Source of the DNA: Chrysogorgia sp. JL179-B06
Taxonomy: Eukaryota; Cnidaria; Anthozoa; Scleralcyonacea; Chrysogorgiidae
DNA length: 64,000 bases
NCBI GenBank assembly: GCA_035772405.1
Contig: JAYKKM010000439.1
Coordinates: forward strand, 10,519,501-10,583,500
Direction of reading: 5' to 3'
Below, piece after piece: positions 17,501 to 30,700 of this stretch. Position numbers and translations under genes: made by a program. The first letter of the stretch is position 1, and each line of letters starts with the position of its first letter. Below the pieces are notes generated by a model. That model saw only the letters and a program-made list of their open reading frames with translations, was not told the DNA's origin and did no database searches.

Positions 17501-18621
17501 CACATCACTGAACAGCTTACAAGAAACTTGTTACGATTATCAATAATCGGCTCCGTAACCCCAACTACCATTTACTATTGAAATAAAGCTTTTTTACCTT
17601 CTCTTGACTGACCACCAACAGCATAAACAAATTCTCCCATAACAGCCAGACCATGTCTACATCGAGCTATCGACATTGGTGCAAGATAAAACCATGTATT
17701 CCTTTCAGGAAGAAAGCAAAATGTTGAGTGTTTCACCTGACCTTTCTCAATTCCACCAGCACCAATGATAACATTTACCAGCCCTAACGACTTTCTCAAT
17801 CTTGTGCGATAATTATCCAACAAGTGTCGTCGATCTGGCAGCAAATGATAATTCTTCGCCTCCAGTAGCAATAAATTGCAGCAAGAAGATGATATGACCA
17901 GCTCTTCTTTTTCTACATGATCTGCAATGTAGTAGGGTGACATCAATGGAAAACGTACCATATACAGCAAATTTTCCAACTCTTTCACCCTTTCAACTTG
18001 TTCTTTGTCGCTCTTAATCCATATCATCAACGCTTCATAAATTTGCTCTTCTTTTTCCACATTTGTGTCGTCGCTAGAGAGAAACTCTAACAGACGGTCG
18101 CTGCATAGTGATAGGAATTCTTTGCAGTGGGAAACCTCAACAAAATTATCCAAAATGTACTTATTCGTCGACTCTTTCAGTTCCTCGCATCCAAACTGCT
18201 CCGCGATTGATTCTATACCAAGACAGTTTGATGGTTTTAGATTCTTCTCCAGGTATTGACAACAAGTTTCCTTCAAATTATCCATGAGAAAATAATTAGC
18301 AGCGCCCACTAAGTCTTTCACGTTTTCAGCTGTTAAGAGTACTCTCCCAGTGTACAAAAAATCTAAAATTTGTTCCATAATCGGAAGACTTATATCACTA
18401 AGTATGACAGGTTTGCTCTCCATATTCTCTCGCATGTTCGTGGAAAACATCCCTCGAAAATAAGGACTACCAGCCGCTAAAACATTTCGATGGGAATACA
18501 GTTCCTTTTGTTGAACCAATAAAACTATATCGCAGAGAAATTGATCTTGTCTGAACTCGTTTAAAATAGTTAAAATTGACAACGCGTGGTTCTCTTCCAA
18601 GCAAAGTTGATCCTCCATCAT
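11512..18621 (-). CDS. Kelch-like protein (BTB-BACK-Kelch), complete, four exons
   Basis: Predicted substrate adaptor of a Cullin-3 ubiquitin ligase. Coding exons in transcript order: 18621-17598, 15931-15815, 13043-12741, 11804-11512. Every intron has GT/AG borders and the phases join to an uninterrupted 578-residue protein, the normal KLHL length. Residues ~10-130 form the BTB domain (FLCDIVLLV, HRNVLAAGSPYFRGMF). Residues ~135-240 form the BACK domain (NCLGI...AEQFGCEEL, LLYMVRFPLMSP). From ~290 there are kelch repeats with paired glycines and spaced Tyr/Trp (YAVGGQ, VERYDPRTNTW, MYAVGGCD, VEKYSPGTDTW, VIGGWDG, VYIVGGCD). The first ATG of two adjacent ones is chosen. It does not match any one KLHL number clearly enough to name. 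It diverges from WDR18 across 138 bp. Confidence 0.93.
11838..11937. mobile_element. Small foldback element in KLHL intron 3
   Basis: Inverted words TAGGTAATCGCATGG and CCATGTGATTACCTGA bound a stem that includes GTGTTTTAAAGTTTCA and TGAAACTTTGAAAACAC. About 100 bp, no ORF. Confidence 0.55.
12268..12372. repeat. Palindromic TTTATAGACC element, copy 1
   Basis: Starts TTTATAGACC and ends GGTCTATAAA; the interior arms GGGGAATTCGACGAAATATT and the complement mirror each other around TGACATAT. Similar palindromes stand at 34,512-34,620 and, degraded, at 52,107-52,182, always beside the TATA-flanked element described next. Confidence 0.75.
12398..12586 (-). mobile_element. TATA-flanked nonautonomous element, short copy
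   Basis: Begins CCGAAACAATCTTGAA, ends CAATTTGTAGTTGAGG and is flanked by TATA on both sides (12,394-12,397; 12,587-12,590). A longer relative in the opposite orientation is at 34,199-34,500 with the same ends and the same flanks. Shared internal words include TTGACTGGTCACGTGGTAC. It sits in KLHL intron 3. Confidence 0.7.
14085..14770 (-). mobile_element. Degenerate pogo/Tigger-like DNA transposon
   Basis: Ends carry GTATAAGTCGAG-type sequence in inverted orientation (14,088-14,155 and 14,690-14,760), a signature of Tigger-like termini. Between them an 85-codon minus-strand frame (14604-14347) reads like the N-terminal helix-turn-helix of such transposases (AAGHKYGVNEKLVRDW). The catalytic DDE domain is missing. 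Lies in KLHL intron 2. Confidence 0.5.
16400..16605 (+). repeat. TTTCATTTCAAAATGAAA repeat, copy 2
   Basis: Longer copy of the repeat at 10,980-11,125, with four or more ATTTCAAAATG words and the same TTTTGACACCACTA end. Located in KLHL intron 1. Confidence 0.65.
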
Positions 18622-18759
18622 TGGCTGTGATCATGGTTAGCTTCTAAAGGCTTTGTGAAGTTGCTGCACGCGTGAGACGCTCGCGTAGGCCGCGACATGC
18701 GCGATTTTAACAGCCTCGTACCCAGGCGCTTGTTTTGCTTTGCGCGTCTTATTTACAAT
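18622..18759. promoter_or_regulatory. Divergent promoter between KLHL and WDR18
   Basis: Only 138 bp separate the two start codons. The interval is locally CpG-rich (ACGCGTGAGACGCTCGCG, GCGACATGCGCG, TGCGCGTC) against an AT-rich background and has no obvious TATA box, as expected of a bidirectional housekeeping promoter. Transcription starts cannot be placed from sequence. Confidence 0.7.
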
Positions 18760-21700
18760 ATGGCGGACGCGAATCATGAAATGGCTTTAACAACAGATAC
18801 TTGTTCTGATAGTCCCTGTGTTCTTGTCTGGGAAACCACTACCTGGATGCAAATCAGGGCTTACAAACATGGAATTTGTTCAAGGAAATGTCTATGCTCA
18901 CTAACACAAAATTATGTTTTGGCAGCCCAACCAAATAAACCTCTTATACACGTGTGGGATTTTGCGAAGGTATGAAAATTGAAAAGTAAATAGATATATA
19001 TAATTCAAAAGTAAATATATTTGAAATAAATCGTCTGCTTGTGTTAGGTATTGTCTAATATTATGCTTTTAAGTTTTGAGGGGCAAGATGAACAAAACCT
19101 CTTAAAAATAGTAAAGATATCGCGCCAAGATTACGCAATATAAATAATCTGGTGAGAGTGATATAAGTCATGCTGACATTTTAGGCATTTGAAAACTGAG
19201 GAAATAACATGCCTTCTTGCAGCTTAATTTCAAAACACACAAGACCCTGAGGGTGACATTGAAAGCAATATTGATATGCAGTAACAACACAAAGCAGAAA
19301 TCACTTTTCGGCACACGCGCCACTACGCCAAGCACTTATACTGTAGTTTGATGATCTTATGCCGACACACCAACCAATGCCAGAGATCTCCATGGAATGT
19401 ATGTGGAATACACACTGGTATACATCTGGTGTTCTTTTTCTCTTTAGGAACAGATGCATAGCAAGATCATTTGCCCTGGAAATATATCAGCTTTAGCAGT
19501 ATCACCTGATGGCACATTTTGTGCTGCAGCCTGTTCTGAAAAAATATATATGTGGCAGGTATAAATTTGGATAAATTACGCTGTAATTATTAACATTATA
19601 AGCATTAACAACCTCACACGCATAGTGTGGCTATGTGGGTGAAGTTTCGTATAAATCCCGAAATGACATCACATACTGTAGACTATTGGTAGTTATATTC
19701 AAAATTAAAATCAGCTGTTATTTCTAAAACAAAGCATTATAATAAGAGTTCGGTTTAGGATTAAGGTAAGGTTTGGGGTTAGGACTATGTTTTGAATCTA
19801 GGATACTTATATGAAACGTCAGCCAAAAGTGTTCATGAACTCTGCATAATGTACATTAATATACCAATGCATGCAAATATACCCTATTCTATCTGAAACA
19901 CTGCACTTAACTAAAAAAACAAAAAAAAAGAAAAAGAAAAAGAATGCTATGAACAATGTACATACTTATCCAGGTGAACCTAATAGATGAGTAACTAATG
20001 GATGAGCACCCTGAAAAGAAGGGGGCATGAAGGGAAGGCAGCCCTGCCGAGAGGGGGATAGCCGGGGCAACTTCCCCAGGGCCTGGGCCAAATTCCCCAG
20101 GGCCTGGGCCAAATAAGGGGATATCATGATAACCATCATGTAAATCCTACACATAGAATGAAGCTTCAAAGGCATTTAGGGGGCTGTGAAAGACCATAAC
20201 CCACCTTCCCCTGCCTATCTTGGCTCGGCAGCCCTGAGGGGAGGACTAAAATATGAACACTAACTAGTCCAAATATGCCTTGAGCAAACCCTTAAGTACA
20301 CATGGTAAGCAGGGGCATTGTTAACCCACTTTGATTATTGGATGAGTCCAGTAAAATTTGCTTGAATATTCTATTTTTATTAACACTCATGTAAATTCTA
20401 GCAAGGGGAATTACCCCATTACGACCCTAGCATTCACAGTATGTGCCAATGGTGAATCTCTTGTAATTAACTACCATAATACATTGGAGGGTGTACTGTA
20501 GCTATGTCAGAGAGGGGTTTGCGCTCAGGCAAAATGCCAAGGGTACAAGGTTGGTTTGCGCAGGGTCTTGTTGGTAGAGTAGCCCCCAGACAAGCGTAAA
20601 CTCGCGCACAGTTGCCGAGAATTACCCACTCCTACAAGAACTACTGTCACACATAAAGTGGAAGTAACTTACCATCATGGAGGTCCTTGGAGGACCAATC
20701 CCCAAACTAACATACTGACCTGGAGCCACGGCAGTCGCGAGATAAGGAGTTAGGAAAATGAGGTGGACAACCGCAGGGCCGACGTTAGCAACATGACGAC
20801 CAAAAAGAAATGTGCAAGTGACCAAGCACGGGACAGAAGCAAGAGGACACCTGCAGAGGACAACAACTGCAGAGGACAACAACTGCAGTGATAAGGGCAC
20901 AATTAACAAGGACAGCAACTGGAGCAGCCGGGCACGCTGGCATAATGCAACACAAGACCTGGAGTAGCCAGTGACACACATACACACCCTATGTACATTG
21001 TTGCACAGATTAGCTGGGGAACAGACCAGATGTACTGACATGAAACACACAAGCGTGCAGGCAGGGTGGGGGAAACCCGTCCAACATGCCCCACCCGACG
21101 GAACCAAGCGCCGGAACTCCTGTAAATGAAAGCGATACAAGGCGTTAGCGGCACGGTTGTCGCGACCAGGAGAGTGACACGCTGAAAAGGTAAAATGGCG
21201 GAGACAAACGACGCTGGTAAGACAACGAAGGAAATGCGTGAGAGTGGCCACCCCAGATGTGCCGTATTATCGGAAACAAACTGCACACCTAAGCGATACC
21301 AGGCCGGGCCCCAAATATGGGTCGCAACAATAATGTGAACCAATTCCATGAAGGCGATGGACGCTGGGCGAGGAAGGAAGGTCCAGGACTGACAAAACCA
21401 TTGCTGCTGCCAGGGGCTGAGACGAAGCCTTCGAACCTTCGAACCTTCGAAGGTTTTTCAACCTTCGAAGGTTTTTCTAGCCCTTCGAACCTTCGGCCAC
21501 ACCCATTAAGAAAAAGTTAAGCACCAAACTTTAATAATACATGGACGGAAAGCGAAATTCCGCGTTTGTTTTCATCTTTACGCCGTTCCCCGCTGCCGGG
21601 TGTGAAATGCATCTCGATTCGTCTCGACAGGAAGTAGCAACAGAAAGTAGGAACCAATCGCGTTTCTGACATTTGAGTGACATTTGACCAATTTTACGGG

Positions 21701-24700
21701 TCTTATTTCAAAATAAGAAGTAAGAACACAGTTCAGACAGGCATGGCCGAAGGACGAACATGTTCAAACGTTTGGGATTCTTTTGTAAAGCTTCCCGAGA
21801 AAAACAAAGCAAAGTGCAAACTTTGCTCGAAAGAGCTTGCCTTCTGCGGTGGGACAACAAACCTTCGTGAGCACCTTATAGCCAAACATGCGTTGGCGCT
21901 TCAGAATGAAAACAAGCCTGCATCCCAAAATATTCGTTCATTCCTCAAACCAACTCGATGCAATGAAGCTAAGGCTGAAGGAATTTCTGAAAGGATTGCC
22001 GAGATGATTGCAATGGATATGAGACCAATCCAGATGGTAGAAGGCACGGGATTTCGAAAACTGATGAGTTACCTTGAACCAGGGTATACAGTACCGAGTC
22101 GGAAGAGCTTTACAATGCGCATAAACCGCAAACATACTCTAGGAAAAGCCAAGTTGGAGTCCATGCTGAACGAGGTCTTGAGTGTAGCGCAACCGATATA
22201 TGGACCAGTATCGCTGTTGAGGCATATATGACTGTTACTGTTCATTACTTGGATTCCGATTGGGAGATGCAAAGTTTTGTCCTTGAAACCATTCATTTCC
22301 CCGAGAGGCACACTGGAGTAAACATCGCTGCAAAGTTACAGGAAATAGGCGAGAGATGGGAAATCACTGACCAGGTTGTAGCTGTTGTTCATGACCAGGC
22401 CTCAAATATGGAAGTGTCGATGGAGATTTTACGAGAAAACGAAGGTTGGAACAGTGTATTTTGCTCTGCGCATTGCCTTCAACTATGCTTAAAGTCTGGT
22501 TTAGATATTAATATTATCAACAGACTCCTTGGTGCTTCACGGAAGATCGTAACTCATTTTCACCACAGTGTAGTGGCAAGCGAGGCCCTGAAACAGAAGC
22601 AAGAACAGATGAATGTGAAAGGAAAGAAGCTAGTAACCAGTTCTGCCACGCGCTGGAACTCATCCCTTGCAATGCTGGATCGTTTGCTGAAACTTCGATG
22701 GCCTGTGACAGCAGTTTTGTCTGACGAAGAGGTGACAAAAAGAAGCGATCGTTATCTGGATCTAACAAACGAACAGTGGGAGCTTGCGGGTGATTTAGTG
22801 AAGGTACTTGAGCCTTTTAATGTAGCTACAGCCGTTCTTAGCTATGAAGAAAACGTCTCAATCTCATCCGTTTTCCCCATCCTACACGGACTGCTTGACC
22901 AGCTCAAACCATCACCAAATTCAGCAGATTCTGCAGCAATTAGCCAGTTCAAAGAAATAGTTTCGAAAGAAATTAGGAGGAGATGGGAGCTTGATTCTGT
23001 GGACGTATCTTGTCCTATTGTCGTTACTTCGGTGCTTGACCCGCGATTTAAGCAGTTGACCACGGCAAAATTAGACGACGGTCAGAAAGAGGAATTAACA
23101 GAGAAGATCGTAGAATTGGCAGATACTTTAAAACTAAGAGTTGATGGCGTCGAGCAGGAAGACTCCATAGAGGTTACTCAATGCCAGTCAAAGAAAGCGA
23201 AGACCGCGCTTGATGTACTATTGGGTCCTGAGCAGCCACCGCCTTCTGCAACACCTGTTAACATTGAACTACAACAGTTCCTATCCGAAATAGCATCTCC
23301 TCGTAGCCAGTCCCCACTTCTATGGTGGAAAGCAAATTCCACGCGGTTTCCTAATCTTGCTCGTCTAGCAAAAATGCTTCTAGCTATTCCAGCAACGTCT
23401 ACGCCTTCCGAACGGGTATTTTCTACAGCAGGAAATACCGTCACAAAGCTTCGAAACAGTCTTAAGCCAAAAAACATTGACGCTTTAATTTTTTTACATA
23501 ACAACTTGGGCAAGCTCCTGTAAATCATCTACATAGTGGAGCACAGATGTTTAATTTTCCTCTTGTTTTTCTTGAATTTACTGTTTACATACATTGTATA
23601 TTTTTATTAAAAACAACAATATATCTATGCGCGCGCGCGTAGATACTAGATACAAAAATCGCGGCGCATGTAATAAGTAAACTGTTTCCTGTTCGTTCAG
23701 AGTGCGTATATAAATGGAAATACAGTAAAGTTATATTTGTAAAGCTTTCAACGTTTTCTGAGACATGAAAAGTACCCCAAACTCATTCGTGGTTTGCTTA
23801 GCGTTTGGGCCGGTTTCGGTTTATACGCGTCGTATAAATAAGAAGAATTTAACTCCCAGACGAATTCAATTCGTTTTAAACGTCGCACAACAGTCGCATT
23901 TAATTGTTTGAATTCAATTCGTCTGAATTACTGTAAATGCGACGATCGTGCAACGTGTAAACCGGACCTTACTGCAAATTTGAATTTCGGAACTGTGGTG
24001 GGAGGGGCTAAGAACCGAAGGTTCGAAGGTTCGCGAAGGTTTTGAACGAAGGTTCGAAGGTTTATATTTAACCTTCGTCTCACCCTTAGCCTGCCACACG
24101 GTCCCGAAACCGAGGGCACCAGACGCGTCGGAGGAAACCACCAAGTCCGGAAGAAGAACCACCGCGGGAGACAGAAAAAAGGACATGCCGTTCAACCGAA
24201 TGGGGTGAGACGGGTTGCGGAAGCAGCATAACAGGTCGATCATGCGCGGAAGGCATGGTGGATCGGAGATGACTGATCAACAACTCAAGCTCCCGACAAG
24301 TACAAGTTGACTTATGCGCCCAACGGAGGAGGAGCTGTAAGATACGGGAAACCTTCTCTTGTGGTTCGATCCCGAGGAATACCAGCGACGTCGATGGACC
24401 CTCGCACTTATCGAAATGCAAAGGGCCAACGGCGAAACACGGCGAACGCCGTATCCACGTGAACTTGACAGGTGGGCGACAGGGCCAAGGGCGAGGAAAT
24501 CATCGAGTTAATGAAACTGGGGAGAAATCGCATTAATTATGAACGAGGATCCATTCAACAGCCAAAGCCACCGAATCAAAGATGAAGGGAGCCGACCGCA
24601 AACCAAAGGGGAGAACAAGGTCGACGTAGAAACCATCACGCCACTTCATGCCCAGCAACGATCATCTGGGTGGATAGGCACGTTGCGATAAGCCGCCCGG

Positions 24701-27700
24701 ACGTCAAATCTGGTCATCAACGCGACCAGAGCCCGAATGGCTTCATCCACGGACACATAGTGCAGCGAAAAGGAGTCTTTAGGAATACCGTCGTTGACCC
24801 TACCCTCCTGCGGCGAGGACAGGTTCAAGATGAGGCGCCATTTTCCCGGCTGGTGGTTCTTGGGAATTACTCCAAACGTACTAACGTGAAAGCAGCGCCA
24901 GGGGGAAGAGGCGAAAGGGCCAGCGAGACGGCGGGTGGCGAGCTCGGTAGCGAGGTACGCGTCAACCACTTCTAGGTGCTCAGACGCAGAGCGCATGTTG
25001 GAGGGGCGGGAACGCAAACGTACCCTCTCAGGCGAGGACAGTCCCGCTTGGTCCCAGGGAAACCAACCGTCAACTCCTGGGTGAATTCCGCCAAGACCAG
25101 AGGCGAGATCGCGGAAATGGGCCGGGCGAGCGAGGCCGGAGCTGCAAGAGAAAGAGGGCGGGCCAAGCTAAGTGGACAGCAACGAGCTTATGCAACGCCG
25201 TGCCCGCACACCCCGGGAGTAACCCCCAACACATTTCCCATCCCCAACAACCCCTCCCGTCTCCAACAACACCCCCTCCCCCCCGAAGAACAGCAACAAC
25301 AATAGCAGAGCAAGCAAGAACTTTAAGTAGTAGTTAGAACACGCAAATACCCGCAACAGCATGAAACCCTCAAGCCAGTACTGTACTAAACGCAACCGTG
25401 GTCCAGCGGGAGGGGAGACGAGTCCGCATGCGTCTGGGAACACCAATGTCTAAGCAACTGAGGCCCAGAGACCGTCACAACAGCTTGGAGGCCGAAGAAG
25501 CAACACCACGAGAAGATACCGGCAGAATGGACGCGAACTAAACGACACGTATGAAAGTTTGTACTCAAGGCTAATCAAACAGGCCACATGCTAGAGGTTA
25601 CTGAAACCAACACAAACATACTTTGCCTGGTGTTAATAAAGCCATTAAAATTGACTGAGTAGAAGTATTAAGATGTCACAACTATACTATCAAATCTCAC
25701 AATGTATTCATTTTTTCTAAATGCCTTTTAGCATTCATAATAACTTGCAGTTACAATGTACTGTACTTTTATTTCAGTCTTGCTTCCCCAGACTAGATAT
25801 TGTCCAAAATGAATACTTCCACTGTCGATTTTTACCCGAATGATATGAGTTTGATGGTAAGATCCCACTACCAAGCAACACTGCTTTGTTAAAGAATCTA
25901 ACAAAACAAGGCAATCACATGGTGTTCAACTCAATACCACAATAAGTATACCAACATTAACATTCATGCAAGAGTCTGCGATAGCACCCCCAATATCCCT
26001 GCGATTCCTGACCATACGCTGTGTGGAACCGCACCTAATTGGGCACAGTGTCCTGAACCAATTCAATCTTTGGAGGGTGTAGCTCTGTCGGAGAGGGTTT
26101 TACGCTAATAGCTGAGGAACAGTTTACAACCCAGAGATCCACAAAGACGGGAGCGGTCTCATAGGTAGAGCAGCCCAACTAACTTGTTACAATGTTGCCG
26201 AGAATTACCCTCTCCAACGCCACCCTCCAGCTAAGCTGGAGAAGGGATTCGAGGCACGAAACCTGCCCAAAGGCGTTTTCCCACCCAAGTGATCACTCAC
26301 GGCTCTTCTTGAAGACATGAAAGACTGCCCCATTCGAGGTTGTATAGTACTTGCAGGTCTGTCTAGCCAGCCTATCTGCTTGGTCGCCACCCTTTTGCCT
26401 TATTGTCATCTCCGATGCTCATCACCAGATCCTTTTCGCGTGATCTTCACCTCCAGGGCTGCTCACCGCTGTCTCTTTTCATCGTCATTAGCTGGCCCCG
26501 GTCCATTCTATCCCAGAGGGGTGTTACACTGTAGGTAACTTTCTCGTCTTGGCTGGCTTCCCGCATCACCTCATGAACACACTTGGTCGTTGGTCCAGCG
26601 ATTCTTCCCTTCGATATTCGTACTCCTCCACCCGTAGTCCACGACGCGTTTCCTGGTCTAATCTTGCAGGTGTTGATGTACCAGATGCGACGAAGTTGTC
26701 CGAACAAGCGAACTCACTGACCCGAAGTTTTTGTTTTAGATTTATCACTCGTTTAGGTGAACGGACAACCCCCAACAGGCTAGAAGCCCAATGATAGGGG
26801 TTTTGAGGGCCTACGATTTAAGGTCGTTATCCGAAGGTAACCAGAAAGCTGTATAGCAAAGCGTCCGGAACCTGTCGTGGTCGAGCAGCGGTATTCCAGC
26901 ATCCGAAAGTGAAATAAAGCGTCAGCAGCGCTGGTTACTCTACCGGGCGTGCGAAGCGCGGTGATAATAACATGGTGAAGACCGGCCATGCGGGTAAGAC
27001 GGTAAGACAGAAAGTGCATGAACTCAGACGTCCGGAACGTACAGCTGATGAGATTGTTGACCAAACACCATGTTGCTACCGAGCGACAGGACGCGTAAAA
27101 GAACCTCAAACTACGTGAGACACATCAGGGCCGCAACCTTTTGTAACTTGAGACAGACCAGGCGCCATGGCAATTGTAATCTGAAACAACTGAGGTGTCG
27201 CCGCAACTGTATCTGAGTCACAGGAACTGTATCTGAGTCACAGGAGGTGCATTGGCAATTATAATCCGACACACAGCAGCAGCGAGTGCAACCTGAGATA
27301 CACATACGAAGCAGCAGCAGCTAAAAACCCCTAGGGGCGGCGGCAAATGTAACTTGGGACACATCAGGTGTGGCATGGCAATTGGTCAGGTGTCGTAGCA
27401 CTTGGAACCTCGAGACGCATCAGGTGTGGTGGAAAATTTAACCTAAGGCAGGACAGGCGCAGCAGCAATTTGAACCTGAAACACGCGAAGTGCAGCAGCA
27501 GCAGCAGTTAGAGCCCGGGACACATCCGGCGTAGCAGCAATTGTAACTCGAGACACACCAGGTGTGGCATGGCAATTGGCACGGCGTCAAATGTAACTTG
27601 AGACACATCAGGTGTGGCATGGCAATTGGCACCCCGAGACACATCAGGTGAGGGGGAAGGGTAGACCATGGGTAGCGGAGGTAAGACCCTGGGCAGCGGA

Positions 27701-30700
27701 GGTAAGACCCTGGGCAGCGGAGGTAAGACCCTGGGTAGCGGAGGTAATTGAACGTAAGGCAGGACAGGCACAGCAGCAATTGGAGCCATAAAACACGTGA
27801 AGTGCAGCAGCAATTAGACACCGGGACACATCTAGCGTAGCAGCAAGTGTAACCAGAGACACATCAGGGGCATAGGCAATGGCAAGCTGAGACACATCAA
27901 GTGCCGCGGCACATGAAAAACTGACAATTAAAATAACACAAATTATGTTGAAGCATGTAGCAGGGATCAGCGCACAAAAAATGGACGGCACCTGATAATG
28001 GACAGCACCTGATTATTGTGGGAAAATCGGATACTTGCATGAATGGCGGACAACGAAGGTGTGTTCGTAAAGTACACCGGGGGTAAGACAATACCAGTAC
28101 AAACAGAGAGCACTCGTGGGGCTGTGGCCAGCTTAGAACAAGAACCGCCCGCGAAGGGTGAGTCGTTGACACCATGGTCAGCGTAAACAATAATACATTG
28201 CAGAACGAAGTAATAGCACAAAGCGAAACTCCTGGGAGGGAAGATCCCCAAGACGGTCTATACGAACTCGCACACAAGGCATAACCGGGGGAAAACTAGG
28301 ATATCAGGGGGGCTATCAGGGGGGCGGGGCCCACGAGCCGATGAGACAATAACCAATCATACGAGGTAAGGAAAAACAAGCGATCTACAACAGGAAAATA
28401 TTTAACAGTTCGAAGTTATAGTAAGGAGTGCGGACATCCTACGCAAAACAACAACAACTGCCAGTGCCAGGTGGGATGAATGGCGCGGGCACTTATAGAT
28501 AAGCGGTAAAATGGCAGTGAGCACCAAACAGTCAACTATCCTGCAGAGAGCAACGGACATGCAATGCAATCAATCAATTTAACCATATATAAGTAAACAA
28601 GCGGGCTGCTTAGTATAGAGACGGCAATAAAGCAGCGTAAACGGCGCTTCGCAACAAACTGATAAGATGAATGTCGAGGGCACTTATGATAAGCGGTAAA
28701 TTGACAGCGAGCACAAAGCAATGTACGAACAAACCAAGTTCTCCGTGAAATAACTATCCTGCAGAAAGCAACGGATAAGCAAAGCAAGCAAGAAATTTAA
28801 CCTGATATAGGTAAACAAACTGGCTTGGAACAGACGGCAATAAAGCATCGTAAACAGCACATCGCAACCAAACTGAAAAGATGAATAGCGAAGGCACTTA
28901 TAGCAAGGTTGTAAACTATTTCTAGGAGATAAGCGGTAAATTGGCAGCGAGCACCAAGCAATTGTACGAACAAACCAAGTGCTCCGTGAAATAACAATCC
29001 TGCAGAGCAACGGATAAGCAATGCAAGAAATTTAACCAGATATATATAGGTAAACAAGCTGGCTTAGAACAGACGGCAATAAAGCAGCGTAAACAGCACT
29101 TCGCAACTGAAAGATGAATGGCGGAGGCTGCCGAGATAAGCGGTAAATTGACAGCGAGCACCAAGCAATTGTACGAACAAACCAAGTTCTCCGTGAAATA
29201 ACTATCCTGCAGAGAGCAACGGATAAGCAAACCAAGCAATGCAAGCAATAAATTTAACCAGATATACTAGTACAAGCTGGCTTGATTAGTACAGATGGCA
29301 ATAAAGCAGCGTAAACAGCGCTTCGCAATAAAACTGATAGGAGGAATCGATATAAGCGGAAAATTAACAGCGAGCACCAAGCAATGTACGAACAAACCAA
29401 ATTGTCCGTGAAAACAACTATCCTACAGAGAGCAACGGACATTAAGCAATTAAGCAATAAATTTAACCAGATATAGGTACAAGCTGGCTTGATTAGTACA
29501 GACGGCAATAAAGCAGCGTAAATGGCGCTTCGCAACATAACTGATAAGAGCACACGGTTTACAACATAATAAACCCTGATTGATAAGGTACAAACCACAA
29601 GACCGGCTGATGCGGGTCTAAATTGAAGAGGTTAAGTTTGAAAACCATTTGGGCTAAGAACGTTGCAAGCATTTCGGCCAAGTGAACCACGACCAACGAA
29701 CGAACGGGAATTTTCTCGACTCAAGGCAGGATTTCGCAATATATCTGCACCGAATAAGTTGTAAAAGGCTTTGCAGCAGCATCTAACGCTTGTTATAGGC
29801 TTGGACAGAAACCGTTTTAACACAGGAAACGGTGTATATCTTCGAGCAGCGAAGTCAACGAAGTATCGTGTACGACGAACAGCGTACGAATAAGCCCTGA
29901 AGTGGAGGACCGTCAGATGCCACGAGTTTTGCATTGACGTAAGCCGTAAGGCATTCAGTGTACACATCCTCAATATCTATAGGGCCCCAAGGGACCACAA
30001 GACCGGCAGCACACTTATTTTTATTGCATAAATCCATCAATATCCTAATGTATCCGCAACAGCACATGTCACTAATTATGGCAGAATGCATATCAAAGGG
30101 ATGGCGTTAGGAGCAGCAGCAAATGCAGAAGCTATGGCTCAATTAGTTCCCAGGAATATGGTGTGGGTTAGGAGGTCCCTGAGGAATCGACCTATGATGT
30201 GACCTATACCAGCATCAAAGGGGAACTATACTGCCATATTACAATGGTCACAGAGTGATGTGTTGCCAAGCACCTGGACCTGTCATACACAAAGTAGGCT
30301 AGTAGCCAATGCCCCAAGGGTCAGTTTTCAACACTTTATTCCTGAGCCAGATATATCGGGAGTGGTAGGGAGCTGGAGTGGATGTGGATTGAGATGTGGT
30401 AAGGAGGTTGGCAATCAAACACAGTCGAAAGTGGTGGGAGTAGTTTGTTGTAATGTTGATTGCCCGTTGTCTATCAACCACAGTGATTTCATTGTCTACC
30501 GTGTGTCAAACTTGCTTCTTGGCATGAGTTTTTTTGTTCCTTCACCCATATCAGGGCTAACATCTTCTTTGTGGACCTTTAATTTTTCCTTTATTTCTTT
30601 AATGAAGTTATTGGGTTTTTTCTAGCATGGTAGACAAAAACAGTTCTCACTTTATTCCCTTGGTTTTGTCTAATTTGTTTCACCTTCTACTTATAAGTAT

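Larger units (their letters stand above)
20640..25200 (-). mobile_element. Decayed DIRS-type retrotransposon (RT + RNase H), split by a hAT insertion
   Basis: Minus-strand remnants of reverse transcriptase and RNase H. 25017-24646 holds the RT N-terminal part ([45 protein letters not shown]). 24421-24086 continues with [19 protein letters not shown] and then [17 protein letters not shown], the start of RNase H. The frame resumes on the far side of the hAT element at ~21,400 ([16 protein letters not shown], then [14 protein letters not shown] at ~21,150). The KCEGPST...FLGIE and GRDNRAADALSRF phrases are typical of DIRS/YR-retrotransposons. Frameshifts and stops are frequent and the YxDD region is broken, so the element is dead. 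Lies in WDR18 intron 2, antisense to the host gene. Confidence 0.75.
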